Source of the DNA: Bog-756 sp963841885
Lineage (GTDB): Bacteria > Actinomycetota > Acidimicrobiia > Acidimicrobiales > RAAP-2
Length of the DNA stretch: 64,000 nt
Assembly: GCA_963841885.1 (NCBI GenBank)
Contig: CAWJEK010000019.1
Coordinates: 124,001 to 188,000 of the forward strand
Direction of reading: 5' to 3'
Shown here: piece after piece, positions 28,726 through 37,080 of the stretch
Numbering within the stretch: the first letter of the stretch is position 1
Layout of the letters: each line of letters opens with the position of its first letter
The notes under the pieces: model-generated
The model's input: the letters and a program-made list of their open reading frames with translations, nothing else
Database searches by the model: none
Told to the model about the DNA's origin: nothing
Program-made: the position numbers and the translations under genes

Positions 28726-30450
28726 CTAGCAGCAGCGGTGCCGGGCCGTGGTGGCCAGGTGCCGGTGCGGCGCGGGGTCCATCTGCTCCACCCCGGCGAG
28801 GAACCTCCGCAGGTCCACCTTGCGTCCGGACACATAGGTTCCCCGGACCTTCACGTGGGTGGTGAGCCCGTGCGGGTCGACGGTCGTCGGGTCGGCGCTG
28901 AGCTCCACCAGGTCGGCCAGCTTGCCGACCTCGATGGTGCCCAGATCCCGGTCGCGGCCCAGCTGGCGGGCACCGTTGATGGTGTGGGCACGCAGCGCCT
29001 GGTCCATGGTCAGGGCCTGGTTCGCCCCGTGTACGGCACCACTGGCGGTGGCCCGGGTGACGGCGGCCTGGATGTTGAGCAACGGGACGGGGGGCGACAC
29101 CGCACCGTCGTTGTGGAGGGACGGCTGGACACCGGCCTTCCAGGCGTCCGCGAACCGCTGCCACTGCGAACCGATCGCCGGCTCGAACAGCTGACCGTCG
29201 AGCAGGTCACCCCAGTAGATGAACTGGAAGGGAGCCATCGAGATGGTCACGCCGATTCGTGCCGCCCGCTCGAACTGGTCGCCCCGGCCGGCACCGCAGT
29301 GCTCCACCCGCCAACGGTGATCGGTCCCCAGCAGTCCGTGACGGCCGAGTCCGGCCTCGTAGCAGTCGAGGACCACGTCCAGCCCGACGTCGCCGTTGCA
29401 GTGGAACGCGATCTGCCAGCCGGCTGCGGCGAACTCGTCGAGGATGGCGTCGAGCTCCGATCGGGAGTAGTTCATGTTCGCCTCCCCCGACGGCCCGAGC
29501 GGGATCTGGGCGGCGGCGACCGCCTCGCTGTCGAGGTACGGGAAGCTGAGCGCGGCGGTGCCGACCCACGGCGACCCGTCGGCCCAGAGCTTGATGCCCT
29601 GCTTCCAGAGCATGTCGGCCGCGGGCGACTCGAAACCGCCGCCCGGGTCGTCGCCGATGGACATGTGGTAGAGCCCGACGCGGATCGGACAGTCGGGTCG
29701 GCTGGCCAGCGCCTCGTAGCCCTGGCGGTACGGCGTGTCGTAGGCGTGCTCGGACGTCATGGTCACGCCGTTGCGGCTCATCAGCGCGTACCACTTGGCC
29801 GCGGAGTGCAGCGGATGGGGCACCACCTCGGCGATCACCCCGCTGGCCGCGCCCAGCACGGCCGACGTCTCGAAGGCCAGGCCGGTGAGGTGGCCCGAGT
29901 CGTCACGGGAGTAGGAGCCGCCCACCGGGTCGGACGGGGGCGAGGCGTCCCAGCCGTTCCGGGCGATCACCGCCGAGTTGAAGTACGCGAGGTGGCCCGA
30001 GTTGTCGAGCACCACGGCCGGTCGGGTCGGGAAGTACCGGTCGAGCACGTCGGCGGTCAGGATCGGTGCGCCCTGCAGCATCCGGTCCACCCCGTTGAGG
30101 AACACCGGCTCGTCGTCCGGGGTGGTGGCATCGACCCGGACGAACTCGTCGGTCACGTCCTTCCACGTCGGGAAGCCGACGTACGGAGCGATCCAGTGGA
30201 CCGGCTCCTGGGTCACGACCCCGGAGAGGAACGGATGGTTGTGGGCGTCGACGAAGCCGGGCATCAGGACATGGGCGCCGAGGTCGGTGACGGTGGCCTC
30301 CGGAGCTGCCGCCCGGCACTCCTCCAGCGACCCCACGGCGATGATCCTCCCGGAGGCGTCGTCGACGGCGAGGGCCCTCGCCCGGGAGTCGTGGGCGTCG
30401 AGCGTCAGCACGGTCGCGGCCACCAGGATCGTGGTCGGGCCCTCGGTCAT
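28726..30450 (-). CDS. Amidohydrolase family protein (YtcJ-like)
   Basis: A metal-dependent hydrolase of 574 residues. The metal-binding H-x-H is in PGFVDAHNHPF, near residue 70. Later metal/catalytic positions fit HCNGDVGLDVVLDCY, EHCGAGR and the Asp in PSLHNDGAVSPP. The C-terminal beta-sandwich region GTIEVGKLADLVELSADP is typical of amidohydrolase 3 proteins. The substrate is unknown; family members act on amides and formamides. It is divergent from the repeat-bearing secreted protein. The start ATG 30450 gives a normal N-terminus (ILVAATVLTLD). Confidence 0.9.
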   Translation of the reverse strand: MTEGPTTILVAATVLTLDAHDSRARALAVDDASGRIIAVGSLEECRAAAPEATVTDLGAHVLMPGFVDAHNHPFLSGVVTQEPVHWIAPYVGFPTWKDVTDEFVRVDATTPDDEPVFLNGVDRMLQGAPILTADVLDRYFPTRPAVVLDNSGHLAYFNSAVIARNGWDASPPSDPVGGSYSRDDSGHLTGLAFETSAVLGAASGVIAEVVPHPLHSAAKWYALMSRNGVTMTSEHAYDTPYRQGYEALASRPDCPIRVGLYHMSIGDDPGGGFESPAADMLWKQGIKLWADGSPWVGTAALSFPYLDSEAVAAAQIPLGPSGEANMNYSRSELDAILDEFAAAGWQIAFHCNGDVGLDVVLDCYEAGLGRHGLLGTDHRWRVEHCGAGRGDQFERAARIGVTISMAPFQFIYWGDLLDGQLFEPAIGSQWQRFADAWKAGVQPSLHNDGAVSPPVPLLNIQAAVTRATASGAVHGANQALTMDQALRAHTINGARQLGRDRDLGTIEVGKLADLVELSADPTTVDPHGLTTHVKVRGTYVSGRKVDLRRFLAGVEQMDPAPHRHLATTARHRCC

Positions 30451-30688
30451 CGTGCACTCTCCATCGCCTCCCCATTCAACTCCTCCGCCGTTGCCGGCGC
30501 GTCTCCCCCCGGTTGCGGACGGGGAGCAGAGCGGGCGGGCGGGACGTGGGGTGGGAGCCGAGGTGCGGCCGACCTACGGCAACACCCGTTGGCAGAAACA
30601 CCTCGGAACCCGGCGGCGCCGGCGTCGACCTATGCGAAGATCGCAACGAGCGTCTCGCCAGGAGACGACGGCGGAAGGCGGGGACATC
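30451..30688. other. Divergent intergenic region without recognised element
   Basis: This 238-bp gap lies between the amidohydrolase and the secreted repeat protein. It is GC-rich, and I see no gene, palindrome or convincing -35/-10 pair. A purine-rich GGAAGGCGGGG near 30673-30683 may serve as the ribosome site of the gene at 30689. Confidence 0.4.
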
Positions 30689-32104
30689 GTGGAGGAAGCT
30701 CGCAGTCGGAATTTCCGGCCCGCCCGTCTGGCCATGGCGGTGCTGGCCGCGATGGCCGTGGCGTTGGTGCCGGCCGGCGCCGCCGGGGCGAGCGGCGCCC
30801 CCCGTCCCCACGGGACGATCGGTTCCACCGGAGTGATCCCCGCCGCCGGACCCATCGGCTCGACGGGGGCGATCCGTGCCGCCGGCGCGACCGGTGGCTG
30901 GCAACCCCACGGGACGACCCGGTCGGCCATGGTGGGTCCCCGGACCCCGGAAACCACCACCGGGGCCGATCTCCTGGAGATCGACAACGGCACGGACACG
31001 GTGGCCTCGTACACCAACCAGCCGGTGGCCCTGGACCCCACGTGCCCCAACCAGCCCTCGGAGCTCTGCCTCGACATCGGGGGCGGTATCGGCCAGTTCG
31101 ACATCCAGAACCCGAGCGACCTGGTGGCGGGGACGACGTACTACTCCTCGGGTGCTCTCGGAGGATTCAGCTTCACCCTCGGCGACTGCGGCCAGGGTGG
31201 GTCGTCGTACCCGTTCACGGAGACGCTGGAGTTGGACCATTTCCAGTGGACGACCACCCTCGACACCTTCGGCGCCCAGCTGTACTGCAGCAACGCCGAC
31301 TTCACGGTGGTGGGATCGATCGCCCTGAGCGTCGCGAACACCACTCCCAATCAGGGCTACTACCTCTTCGACAAGTACGGCGACACGTACGGGTTCGGGA
31401 ACGACTCCTATCTGACCTACCTCGGGAACCCCGGATTCCTCGACCTCAATGCGCCGGTCGTGTCCATGGTGCCGACGCCCGACGGCGGTGGGTACTGGAT
31501 GACCGCCGGTGACGGCGGGGTCTTCGCCTATGGCGACGCGCAGTTCTACGGATCGACCGGCAACATCCACCTCAACAAGCCCGTGGTCGGCATGGCGGCG
31601 ACACCGGACGGCAAGGGGTACTGGTTCGTGGCCTCCGACGGCGGCGTCTTCTCCTACGGGGACGCCGGGTTCTACGGATCGACCGGCAACATCCACCTCG
31701 CCAAGCCCGTGGTCGGCATGGCGTCGACTCCGGACGGCAAGGGCTACTGGCTGGTGGCGGCCGACGGCGGGGTCTTCGCATTCGGGGACGCCCACTTCTA
31801 CGGGTCGGCCGGGAACATCCATCTCGCCAAGCCCATCGTGGGGATGACCCCCACGCCCGACGGCAAGGGGTACTGGTTCGTGGCCTCCGACGGCGGCGTC
31901 TTCTCCTACGGGGACGCCCACTTCTACGGGTCGGCCGGGAACATCAGATTGAGTCAGCCCGTCACGGGGATGCTGACCAGCCCGGACGGCAGGGGCTATT
32001 CCCTCGTCGCCGACGACGGCGGTCTGTTCTGCTACGGCGACGCCCAGTTCAGCGGGAGCCTCGGGGGCGAGGGGATCACCGGGGTCGTGGGAATGGTCCG
32101 TTGA
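30689..32104 (+). CDS. Secreted protein with five 42-residue GDAxFYGS repeats
   Basis: A 471-residue exported protein of unknown function. It has a signal peptide (R-rich start, then LAMAVLAAMAVALVPAGAAGA). A Gly/Ala/Thr region follows with two near-copies of G-S-T-G-x-I-x-A-A-G. A non-repeat beta-rich domain (~90-250, with four Cys) comes next, then five tandem repeats of ~42 residues, typified by PDGKGYWFVASDGGVFSYG followed by DAxFYGSTGNIHL. The repeat composition suggests a propeller or solenoid surface domain. Such repeats are common in secreted proteins of Acidimicrobiia-like genomes, from memory. The start GTG 30689 is preceded by a purine-rich site. Confidence 0.82.
   Translation: MEEARSRNFRPARLAMAVLAAMAVALVPAGAAGASGAPRPHGTIGSTGVIPAAGPIGSTGAIRAAGATGGWQPHGTTRSAMVGPRTPETTTGADLLEIDNGTDTVASYTNQPVALDPTCPNQPSELCLDIGGGIGQFDIQNPSDLVAGTTYYSSGALGGFSFTLGDCGQGGSSYPFTETLELDHFQWTTTLDTFGAQLYCSNADFTVVGSIALSVANTTPNQGYYLFDKYGDTYGFGNDSYLTYLGNPGFLDLNAPVVSMVPTPDGGGYWMTAGDGGVFAYGDAQFYGSTGNIHLNKPVVGMAATPDGKGYWFVASDGGVFSYGDAGFYGSTGNIHLAKPVVGMASTPDGKGYWLVAADGGVFAFGDAHFYGSAGNIHLAKPIVGMTPTPDGKGYWFVASDGGVFSYGDAHFYGSAGNIRLSQPVTGMLTSPDGRGYSLVADDGGLFCYGDAQFSGSLGGEGITGVVGMVR
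31454..32083 (+). repeat. Five tandem 126-bp coding repeats
   Basis: Units begin at 31454, 31580, 31706, 31832 and 31958, each 126 bp (42 codons). Units 2 to 4 are nearly identical in DNA over long stretches, and units 2 and 4 share the same GGCAAGGGGTACTGGTTCGT segment. The first and last units are diverged. The DNA identity implies recent duplication or gene conversion, and copy number may vary between strains. Confidence 0.85.
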
Positions 32105-32123
32105 CCGGTAGCGCCCGGCGGCG

Positions 32124-32576
32124 TCAGCCGGCTGCGCCGTCCGGCTTCGGGCCGGCGGCGTCCACCTTGGCGAGGATCTCGGCCAGCCGGTCGAGCTCGG
32201 CCGGCGAGAGGGCGCGGAGGGCGGCGGGCGGCTGCCCCATGATGTCGTTGGCCCGCGCCGCCACGCGCACCCCCGCCGGGGTGGCGGCCACCAGCTTGCT
32301 CCGCCGGTCGGTCGGGTGGGGTCGCCGCTCGACGAGGCCGCGGCCCTCCAGGTCGTCGACCACCGGGGTGCAGTTGGGCGCGTCTACACCGATGGCCGCC
32401 GCCAGCTCCCCCATGGTCATCGGTGCCGGGGCCACGCGGCGCAGTGCCCGTAGGCGTCCGAACGGGAGGTCGACGGCCTCGCTCACCTGCTGGCGCCGCC
32501 GATTGTCGAGCACCAGGTCACACATGGCGGACCAGGCGATCTGGGCGGTGTCGCGGTCGGTTCCCACTTCGCTCAT
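32124..32576 (-). CDS. MarR family transcriptional regulator (operon with MFS pump)
   Basis: A 150-residue winged-helix regulator. The DNA-binding core is visible as MTMGELAAAIGVDAPNCTPVVDDLEGRGLVERRPHPTDRR with the wing KLVAATPAG, which is typical MarR. The start ATG 32576 overlaps the stop of the upstream MFS gene (ATGA), so the two are translated together. The likely role is control of the pump in response to a small ligand. It is convergent with the secreted repeat protein. Confidence 0.9.
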   Translation of the reverse strand: MSEVGTDRDTAQIAWSAMCDLVLDNRRRQQVSEAVDLPFGRLRALRRVAPAPMTMGELAAAIGVDAPNCTPVVDDLEGRGLVERRPHPTDRRSKLVAATPAGVRVAARANDIMGQPPAALRALSPAELDRLAEILAKVDAAGPKPDGAAG

Positions 32577-34084
32577 ACCGTCGAGCCTGCCAGGAATTCG
32601 GGGTTCAGCAGGTGAGCGGTGCGCTCGGCCGAGGCGCGGGCCCGGGCCGAGGTGACGACCAGGCCGAGGGCCAGGACCACCACCCCGCAGGCGCACAGCA
32701 CCCACCACCCCGCATGACTCGCCGATGCCAGGTCGGCGCGGTGGGCCGCGTCGGGCCGCCCACCGGTACCGAGCACCAGGCCCACCGACGCGGCGAGCAG
32801 CGCGCCGACCAGGGCCACGCCGAGGGTCTGGCCGACCTGGCGGGAGGTGGAGGCGATGGCCGACGCCACGCCGGCCTGTGCCCGGGGCATCCCCGACACG
32901 GCGGCGTTGGTGATCGGCGCGTTGACCATCCCGAATCCGGTGCCGAAGATCACGTAGGCGATCACCAGGTACCAGAACGGGGTCGATGCGGTCAGGTGGG
33001 AGAGCATGGCGCAGCTGACCGCCAGTGCCGATCCGGCGACCAGCAGCGGGATGCGGGGCCCGTTCGTACCCACGATCCGGCCCGAGATCGGCGGCAGCAC
33101 CATGGTCATGGCCGCCATGGGCAGGGTGGCCAGTCCGGCGTCGAGCGGCGACAGGCCCCGGACCTCCTGGAGGTAGAGGGTGTTGAGGAAGAGGAAGCCG
33201 CCGAGCGCGGCGAAGGCGGCCACCGCGATGGCGGCGGCCCCCGAGAACGGGATCGAGTGGAAGAACCGGAGATCAATGAGGGGCTCTCGACGATGTTGCT
33301 CCCAGATGACCAGTGCCACCAGGGAGACGGCCGCCACCGTGAAGGCGGTGACGATCAGCGACGATCCCCAGCCTCGGCTCGGTGCCTCGATGATGCCGAA
33401 CGTCAGCGAACCGAACAGGGCGATCACGAGCCCCTGGGCGACCGGGTCGAGCCGGCGCGCCTTCGGGGCGCGCGACTCGGGGACGAAGCGGAACGTGAGG
33501 ACGATGGCGGCGACACCGACCGGGATGTTGATCCAGAAGATCGAGCGCCAGCCGAGGGACGAGACCAGCACGCCACCGATGACCGGGCCCAGGGCCATGG
33601 AGACCCCCACCACCGCCGCCCATACGCCGATCGCCTGGGCCCGTTCGCGGGGCTCGACGAACGTGTTGGTGATGATGGACATGGCCACCGGGTTGAGCAT
33701 CGACGCGCCGACCCCCTGGAGCATGCGGAACGCCACCAGGGCGCCGAGGCTCGGAGCCAGGCTGCACAGCAGTGAGCCCGTGGCGAAGACAGTCAGGCCG
33801 ATCATGAAGGTGCGCTTGCGCCCGAACCGGTCGGCCATCGAGCCCGAGAGCATGAGCAGGCTGGCCAGGACCAGCGTGTAGGCGTCGACCGTCCACTGCA
33901 GCCCCGACACCGAGGCGTGGTAGTCGCGTCCGATCGACGGGAGGGCCACGTTGACGATGGTCACGTCGAGTCCGACGATCAGCAGGCTCATCGAGCAGAT
34001 CAGGAGGATCCCGATCCGGCGACGCCGACTCAGCTCGGGCGGGGTGGAGGCGGGGGGCCTCCCGGCATCTGTTTGTTGTACCAT
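32573..34084 (-). CDS. MFS multidrug efflux transporter, DHA2 (EmrB/QacA) type
   Basis: A 503-residue exporter with about 14 hydrophobic helices. DHA2 motifs: LDVTIVNVALPSIGRDYHAS in helix 1, then LMLSGSMADRFGRKRTFMIGL (motif A) and FRMLQGVGASMLNPVAMSII (motif C region), followed by GPVIGGVLVSSLGWRSIFWINIPVG. The likely substrates are hydrophobic drugs or metabolites. The start ATG 34084 is only about 10 bases from an extended -10 element. The stop overlaps the downstream MarR gene. Confidence 0.93.
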   Translation of the reverse strand: MVQQTDAGRPPASTPPELSRRRRIGILLICSMSLLIVGLDVTIVNVALPSIGRDYHASVSGLQWTVDAYTLVLASLLMLSGSMADRFGRKRTFMIGLTVFATGSLLCSLAPSLGALVAFRMLQGVGASMLNPVAMSIITNTFVEPRERAQAIGVWAAVVGVSMALGPVIGGVLVSSLGWRSIFWINIPVGVAAIVLTFRFVPESRAPKARRLDPVAQGLVIALFGSLTFGIIEAPSRGWGSSLIVTAFTVAAVSLVALVIWEQHRREPLIDLRFFHSIPFSGAAAIAVAAFAALGGFLFLNTLYLQEVRGLSPLDAGLATLPMAAMTMVLPPISGRIVGTNGPRIPLLVAGSALAVSCAMLSHLTASTPFWYLVIAYVIFGTGFGMVNAPITNAAVSGMPRAQAGVASAIASTSRQVGQTLGVALVGALLAASVGLVLGTGGRPDAAHRADLASASHAGWWVLCACGVVVLALGLVVTSARARASAERTAHLLNPEFLAGSTV

Positions 34085-34094
34085 AATAGTTATG

Positions 34095-34103
34095 AGTATA
34101 TCA
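34095..34103 (-). promoter_or_regulatory. Extended -10 promoter of the MFS-MarR operon
   Basis: On the minus strand TGATATACT fits an extended -10 (TGn plus TATACT) in an AT-rich island. Ten bases separate it from the ATG at 34084, so transcription probably starts at or just before the start codon, giving a leaderless or near-leaderless message. No -35 is evident. Confidence 0.45.
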
Positions 34104-34161
34104 CTAGTTGTGCGAGTGAAGGCACCCGTAGCCGTCCCCGGCCACCGCTCCCCCTCAGGCC

Positions 34162-34596
34162 CTACCCAGCACCACCGATGACCGCACGGAGGACGACCCG
34201 GGCCGACTCGAGAGCCTCGGGATCCACCCGTTCAGCCAGATCCCGGTTCAACTCCTCGACGACGTCCATGACGGCGTCCGCGTAGCGCTCACCCGACTCC
34301 GTCAGGACCACGTTGGTGCGGCGGGCGTCGCGTCGGTCGGGCCCGGTGGTGACGTAGCCGCGCTGCTCCAGACCGTCGACGACCTTGCGGGCCGCCTGGC
34401 GGGTGGTGCCGAGTGCCGCGCCGAGCCTCCCGACGGGGAGTGGCCCCCGGCGGAGCACCCGGAAGACCAGGGCGTCGGATCGCCGGTAGTCGTCGAAACC
34501 CCGACGGTGCAGGCCCTCTCCCATCTGCCGCACCCACGCCCGCCGGGCCAGGGCCAACAGGTCGCCCAACCGTTCCGGGGTGACCTCGATCTCCAC
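34162..34596 (-). CDS. MarR family transcriptional regulator
   Basis: A 144-residue winged-helix regulator. The HTH and wing are clear: LPVGRLGAALGTTRQAARKVVDGLEQRGYVTTGPDRRDARR and VVLTESGERYADAV. The N-terminus (LGDLLALARRAWVRQMGEGL) and C-terminus (ELNRDLAERVDPEALESARVVLRAV) form the dimer helices. The start is GTG 34596. It is divergent from a DUF3089 lipoprotein across a gap that contains GCAACC palindromes, its probable binding site. Confidence 0.9.
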   Translation of the reverse strand: MEIEVTPERLGDLLALARRAWVRQMGEGLHRRGFDDYRRSDALVFRVLRRGPLPVGRLGAALGTTRQAARKVVDGLEQRGYVTTGPDRRDARRTNVVLTESGERYADAVMDVVEELNRDLAERVDPEALESARVVLRAVIGGAG

Positions 34597-34605
34597 CCGG
34601 TCAAT

Positions 34606-34652
34606 CTATCCGATAGGCAACCTGGTTGCATAAATGTCCGTACCGTGCAACC
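34606..34652. promoter_or_regulatory. Palindromic operator GCAACC-T-GGTTGC with a repeated half-site
   Basis: Positions 34617-34629 read GCAACCTGGTTGC, a perfect 6+1+6 palindrome. A third GCAACC lies at 34647-34652, thirty bases from the first, so it pairs with the GGTTGC arm. CTATCCGATAG (34606-34616), another odd-centred palindrome, is next to it. The cluster fills the gap between the divergent MarR and lipoprotein genes, the usual place for a MarR operator. Confidence 0.6.
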
Positions 34653-34683
34653 ATGTCTCGTCCGGAAATCCGAGGAGGTGACG

Positions 34684-35844
34684 ATGCGCAGGCTTTCGAA
34701 GACGCCGGCGTGGCTGGCGGTCACCGGACTCGCCGTGCTGGCCGCGGCGTGCGGTGGTTCGGCCTCGACCACCACTACGACCACCTCGACGTCACCGGCA
34801 TCCGCCGGAACGGTCTGGCTGTGCCGTCCGGGGACGGCGGACGATCCGTGCGCGGCCCCGCTCGACGCCACCGTCGTGCCCCCGTCGGGGGCGCGGAGCA
34901 CCGTCGATCCCCACGACGCCGCCGACCCCGGTGTGGACTGCTTCTACGTCTACCCCACCGTCAGCGATCAGCGCACCGACAACGCCGATCTCCGGATCCA
35001 GCCGGCCGAGATCGCCGCGGCCATGAGCCAGGCGGCACCGTTCTCGTCGGTGTGCCGGGTCTGGGCGCCGATGTACCGCCAGCGCACGGAGGCATCACTG
35101 GCCAAGGGCCTCGGCGGTGACCCCACGGCCGACACCGTCGCCTACCGGAGCCTTCTGTCCGGCTGGACCGACTACATCGACCACGACAACGACGGCCGGC
35201 CGGTGGTGTTCATCGGGCACTCACAGGGCGCCGCCATGCTCATCCGACTGTTGGAGTCGCAGGTCGACAACGATCCGGCGATCCGGGCCCGCACGCTGTC
35301 GGCCATCATCGTCGGGGGCAATGTGACCGTGCCGACCGGATCGCTCGTCGGCGCCACGTTCCGACACCTCCCCCTGTGCACCGCCACGGGCCAGACGGGC
35401 TGTGTGATCGCCTACTCGACGTTCCCCCGGGAGCCCCCGGCCGACAGCCTGTTCGGACGCCCGGGGCAGGGGGTCAGCCTCCAGTCGGGGCAGACGGCCA
35501 CCACCGGTGTGCAAGTCGCCTGTGTGAACCCCGCGTCGCTGGCCGGCGGCACCGCCCCTCTGACGCCCTGGTTCCCGACGGCTACGTCGACGCCGCCACC
35601 CCCACCGGTGACCACCCCGTGGGTCGTCTATCCGGATCTCTACTCGGCCACCTGCGCGAGCGGGGGTGGGGCGACCTGGCTCGAGGTGGCCGACATCGCC
35701 GGACCCGGCGACCGCCGACCGGTCGTCACCGAGGTCCTCGGGCCGACCTGGGGCTACCACCTGGACGACGTCAACCTGGCTCTCGGTGACCTGGTGGACG
35801 ACGTGCGCGCCCAGGTCGTCGCCTACCGGGCGGCCCACCCGTGA
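34684..35844 (+). CDS. DUF3089-family alpha/beta hydrolase lipoprotein
   Basis: A 386-residue exported lipoprotein. Signal: RRLSKTP, a hydrophobic run, then lipobox LAAACG with the Cys near residue 23, and a Thr-rich linker. The catalytic domain starts with WLCRPG and DCFYVYPTVSDQ, has the nucleophile elbow FIGHSQGAAML (Ser) and Asp/His candidates near the end (GYHLDDVNLALGDL). Cys pairs suggest disulfides. DUF3089 proteins are esterase-like, and the substrate is unknown. The start ATG 34684 follows a strong GAGGAGGT site. It is probably repressed by the divergent MarR. Confidence 0.88.
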   Translation: MRRLSKTPAWLAVTGLAVLAAACGGSASTTTTTTSTSPASAGTVWLCRPGTADDPCAAPLDATVVPPSGARSTVDPHDAADPGVDCFYVYPTVSDQRTDNADLRIQPAEIAAAMSQAAPFSSVCRVWAPMYRQRTEASLAKGLGGDPTADTVAYRSLLSGWTDYIDHDNDGRPVVFIGHSQGAAMLIRLLESQVDNDPAIRARTLSAIIVGGNVTVPTGSLVGATFRHLPLCTATGQTGCVIAYSTFPREPPADSLFGRPGQGVSLQSGQTATTGVQVACVNPASLAGGTAPLTPWFPTATSTPPPPPVTTPWVVYPDLYSATCASGGGATWLEVADIAGPGDRRPVVTEVLGPTWGYHLDDVNLALGDLVDDVRAQVVAYRAAHP

Positions 35845-35851
35845 CGCCGCG

Positions 35852-36070
35852 ATGGCGACCCCGTCGAGGACCAGCTGCCCGCACTCCCTCTTCATGCTGC
35901 GCTGGCTCGGGCGCTCCCCGGAGTCCTTCCTCGAGGGGGCGACCGGCGACGACCCGAGATGGGCCCGGCCCGAGGCGGGGGCGGACCGTCGACTGCGATG
36001 GAAGCTCGAGGCGCTCCACGGGGCCGTGGACGAGCGCCGCCCGGTCGGGCCCCACTCGCCGGTCCTCCCG
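35852..36070 (+). pseudogene. Possible remnant of a short Xre-type regulator
   Basis: The gap after the DUF3089 gene holds an open stretch beginning ATG 35852 with CPHSLFMLRWLGRSPESFL, then RRLRWKLEALHGAVDERR. The first part resembles the C-terminal helix region of short actinobacterial Xre-like regulators, but no HTH is present upstream. After ~36070 the frame runs into the terminator hairpin. I call it a remnant with low confidence; it could be simple noncoding sequence. Confidence 0.25.
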
Positions 36071-36086
36071 TCCGCGGGGTCGACCT

Positions 36087-36136
36087 CCAGAAGCAGTCAG
36101 GGCCGACCCTCACGGGCCGGCCCTGACTGCTTCTGG
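36087..36136. terminator. Perfect 18-bp inverted repeat, bidirectional terminator candidate
   Basis: CCAGAAGCAGTCAGGGCC at 36087-36104 and its exact reverse complement at 36119-36136 enclose a 14-base loop. It lies between the + strand DUF3089 gene (ending 35844) and the convergent TauD gene (ending 36199). The long perfect stem suits a rho-independent terminator working in both directions; there is no U-tract. Confidence 0.7.
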
Positions 36137-36198
36137 CGGTGGAGAGGGGTGACTCGGGAGCGCTCCGGGTCGATCCACCACCGAAACTTGGGCGCAGG

Positions 36199-37080
36199 TC
36201 AGAAGGGGGCGTCACCCCGCAGCGTCACGCGCTGGATCACCCGGTGCTGGTCGCCGAAGTCCCCCACCACGGAGTGCTGGGTGGCCCGGTTGTCCCAGAA
36301 GCCGACGTCACCCTCGGTCCAGTGGTACCGAACGGTGAACTCGGGCCTGACCGAGTGCTGGTAGAGGAAGGTGAGCAAGGCGTTGCTCTCAGGTCGGGTG
36401 AGCTCCACGATGTGGGAGGTGAAGCCGGGGTTGACGAAGATGCTCCGGGCGCCGGTCTCGGGATGGGTCCGCACCACGGGATGGACGACCGGCTCGAGGG
36501 TCGGGAGCTCCTTGCCCTCCCACCGCCCCGACCCGAAGTGGTCGAACGCCGACTTGAAGGCCGCCCGACCGTCGTGGACGGCGGTCAGCGTGGAGAGGAA
36601 GGCCTGGAGCGACGGGCTGAGCGCCTCGAACGCGGCCTGCTGGTTCGAGAAGGCGGTGTCACCTCCTGACGGCGGGATCACCACGGCCGACAGGATGCTC
36701 CCGAGCGGTGGGCGTTCCACGAATGTCACGTCGGTGTGCCAGTCCAGTCCCTGGGTCCGCTCGGCCACGTCCCCGTAGGACGCGTAGAGCTGCCGGGCCT
36801 TCGAGTAGTCGATCTCGAAGACGTTGGGATGGCCCTCGATCCCCGGGACGACGGGGTGTCCCTCGGTCAGCTCGCCGAAGTGGGCGGCAAAGGCCTGGTG
36901 CTCGACGGGATCGAGCTGCTGGCGGGGGAAGAAGACGACCTTCCGGTCCAGCCAGACACGGCGGATCTCGTCGACCGTCCCCGGGTCGACGCGGCGGAGG
37001 TCGACGCCGTCGATGACGGCCCCGATCGCCGCCGACAGGGGTCGGACGGTCAGGGTGGGTCGGGCCTGGATCTGGGTCAT
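36199..37080 (-). CDS. TauD/TfdA family Fe(II)/2-oxoglutarate dioxygenase
   Basis: A non-heme iron dioxygenase of 293 residues. The iron-binding H-x-D is in DWHTDVTFVERPP and the distal His is in ATQHSVVGDF, with the 2-oxoglutarate Arg in HRVIQRVTLRG. This family splits taurine and other sulfonates to release sulfite, or oxidises sulfate esters and herbicides. It is the last gene of an operon with SsuA-, SsuC- and SsuB-like transporter genes, overlapping SsuB by ATGA. That favours an alkylsulfonate or sulfate-ester substrate imported by that transporter (inference). Confidence 0.93.
   Translation of the reverse strand: MTQIQARPTLTVRPLSAAIGAVIDGVDLRRVDPGTVDEIRRVWLDRKVVFFPRQQLDPVEHQAFAAHFGELTEGHPVVPGIEGHPNVFEIDYSKARQLYASYGDVAERTQGLDWHTDVTFVERPPLGSILSAVVIPPSGGDTAFSNQQAAFEALSPSLQAFLSTLTAVHDGRAAFKSAFDHFGSGRWEGKELPTLEPVVHPVVRTHPETGARSIFVNPGFTSHIVELTRPESNALLTFLYQHSVRPEFTVRYHWTEGDVGFWDNRATQHSVVGDFGDQHRVIQRVTLRGDAPF

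Noticed and set aside
28738..31512. A 924-codon open frame on the + strand
   Set aside because: It mirrors the amidohydrolase and then runs out of frame into the repeat protein; no family features are present.
31454..32083. CRISPR-like periodicity
   Set aside because: The period is 126 bp with no spacers, and the repeats are in-frame coding units of a secreted protein.
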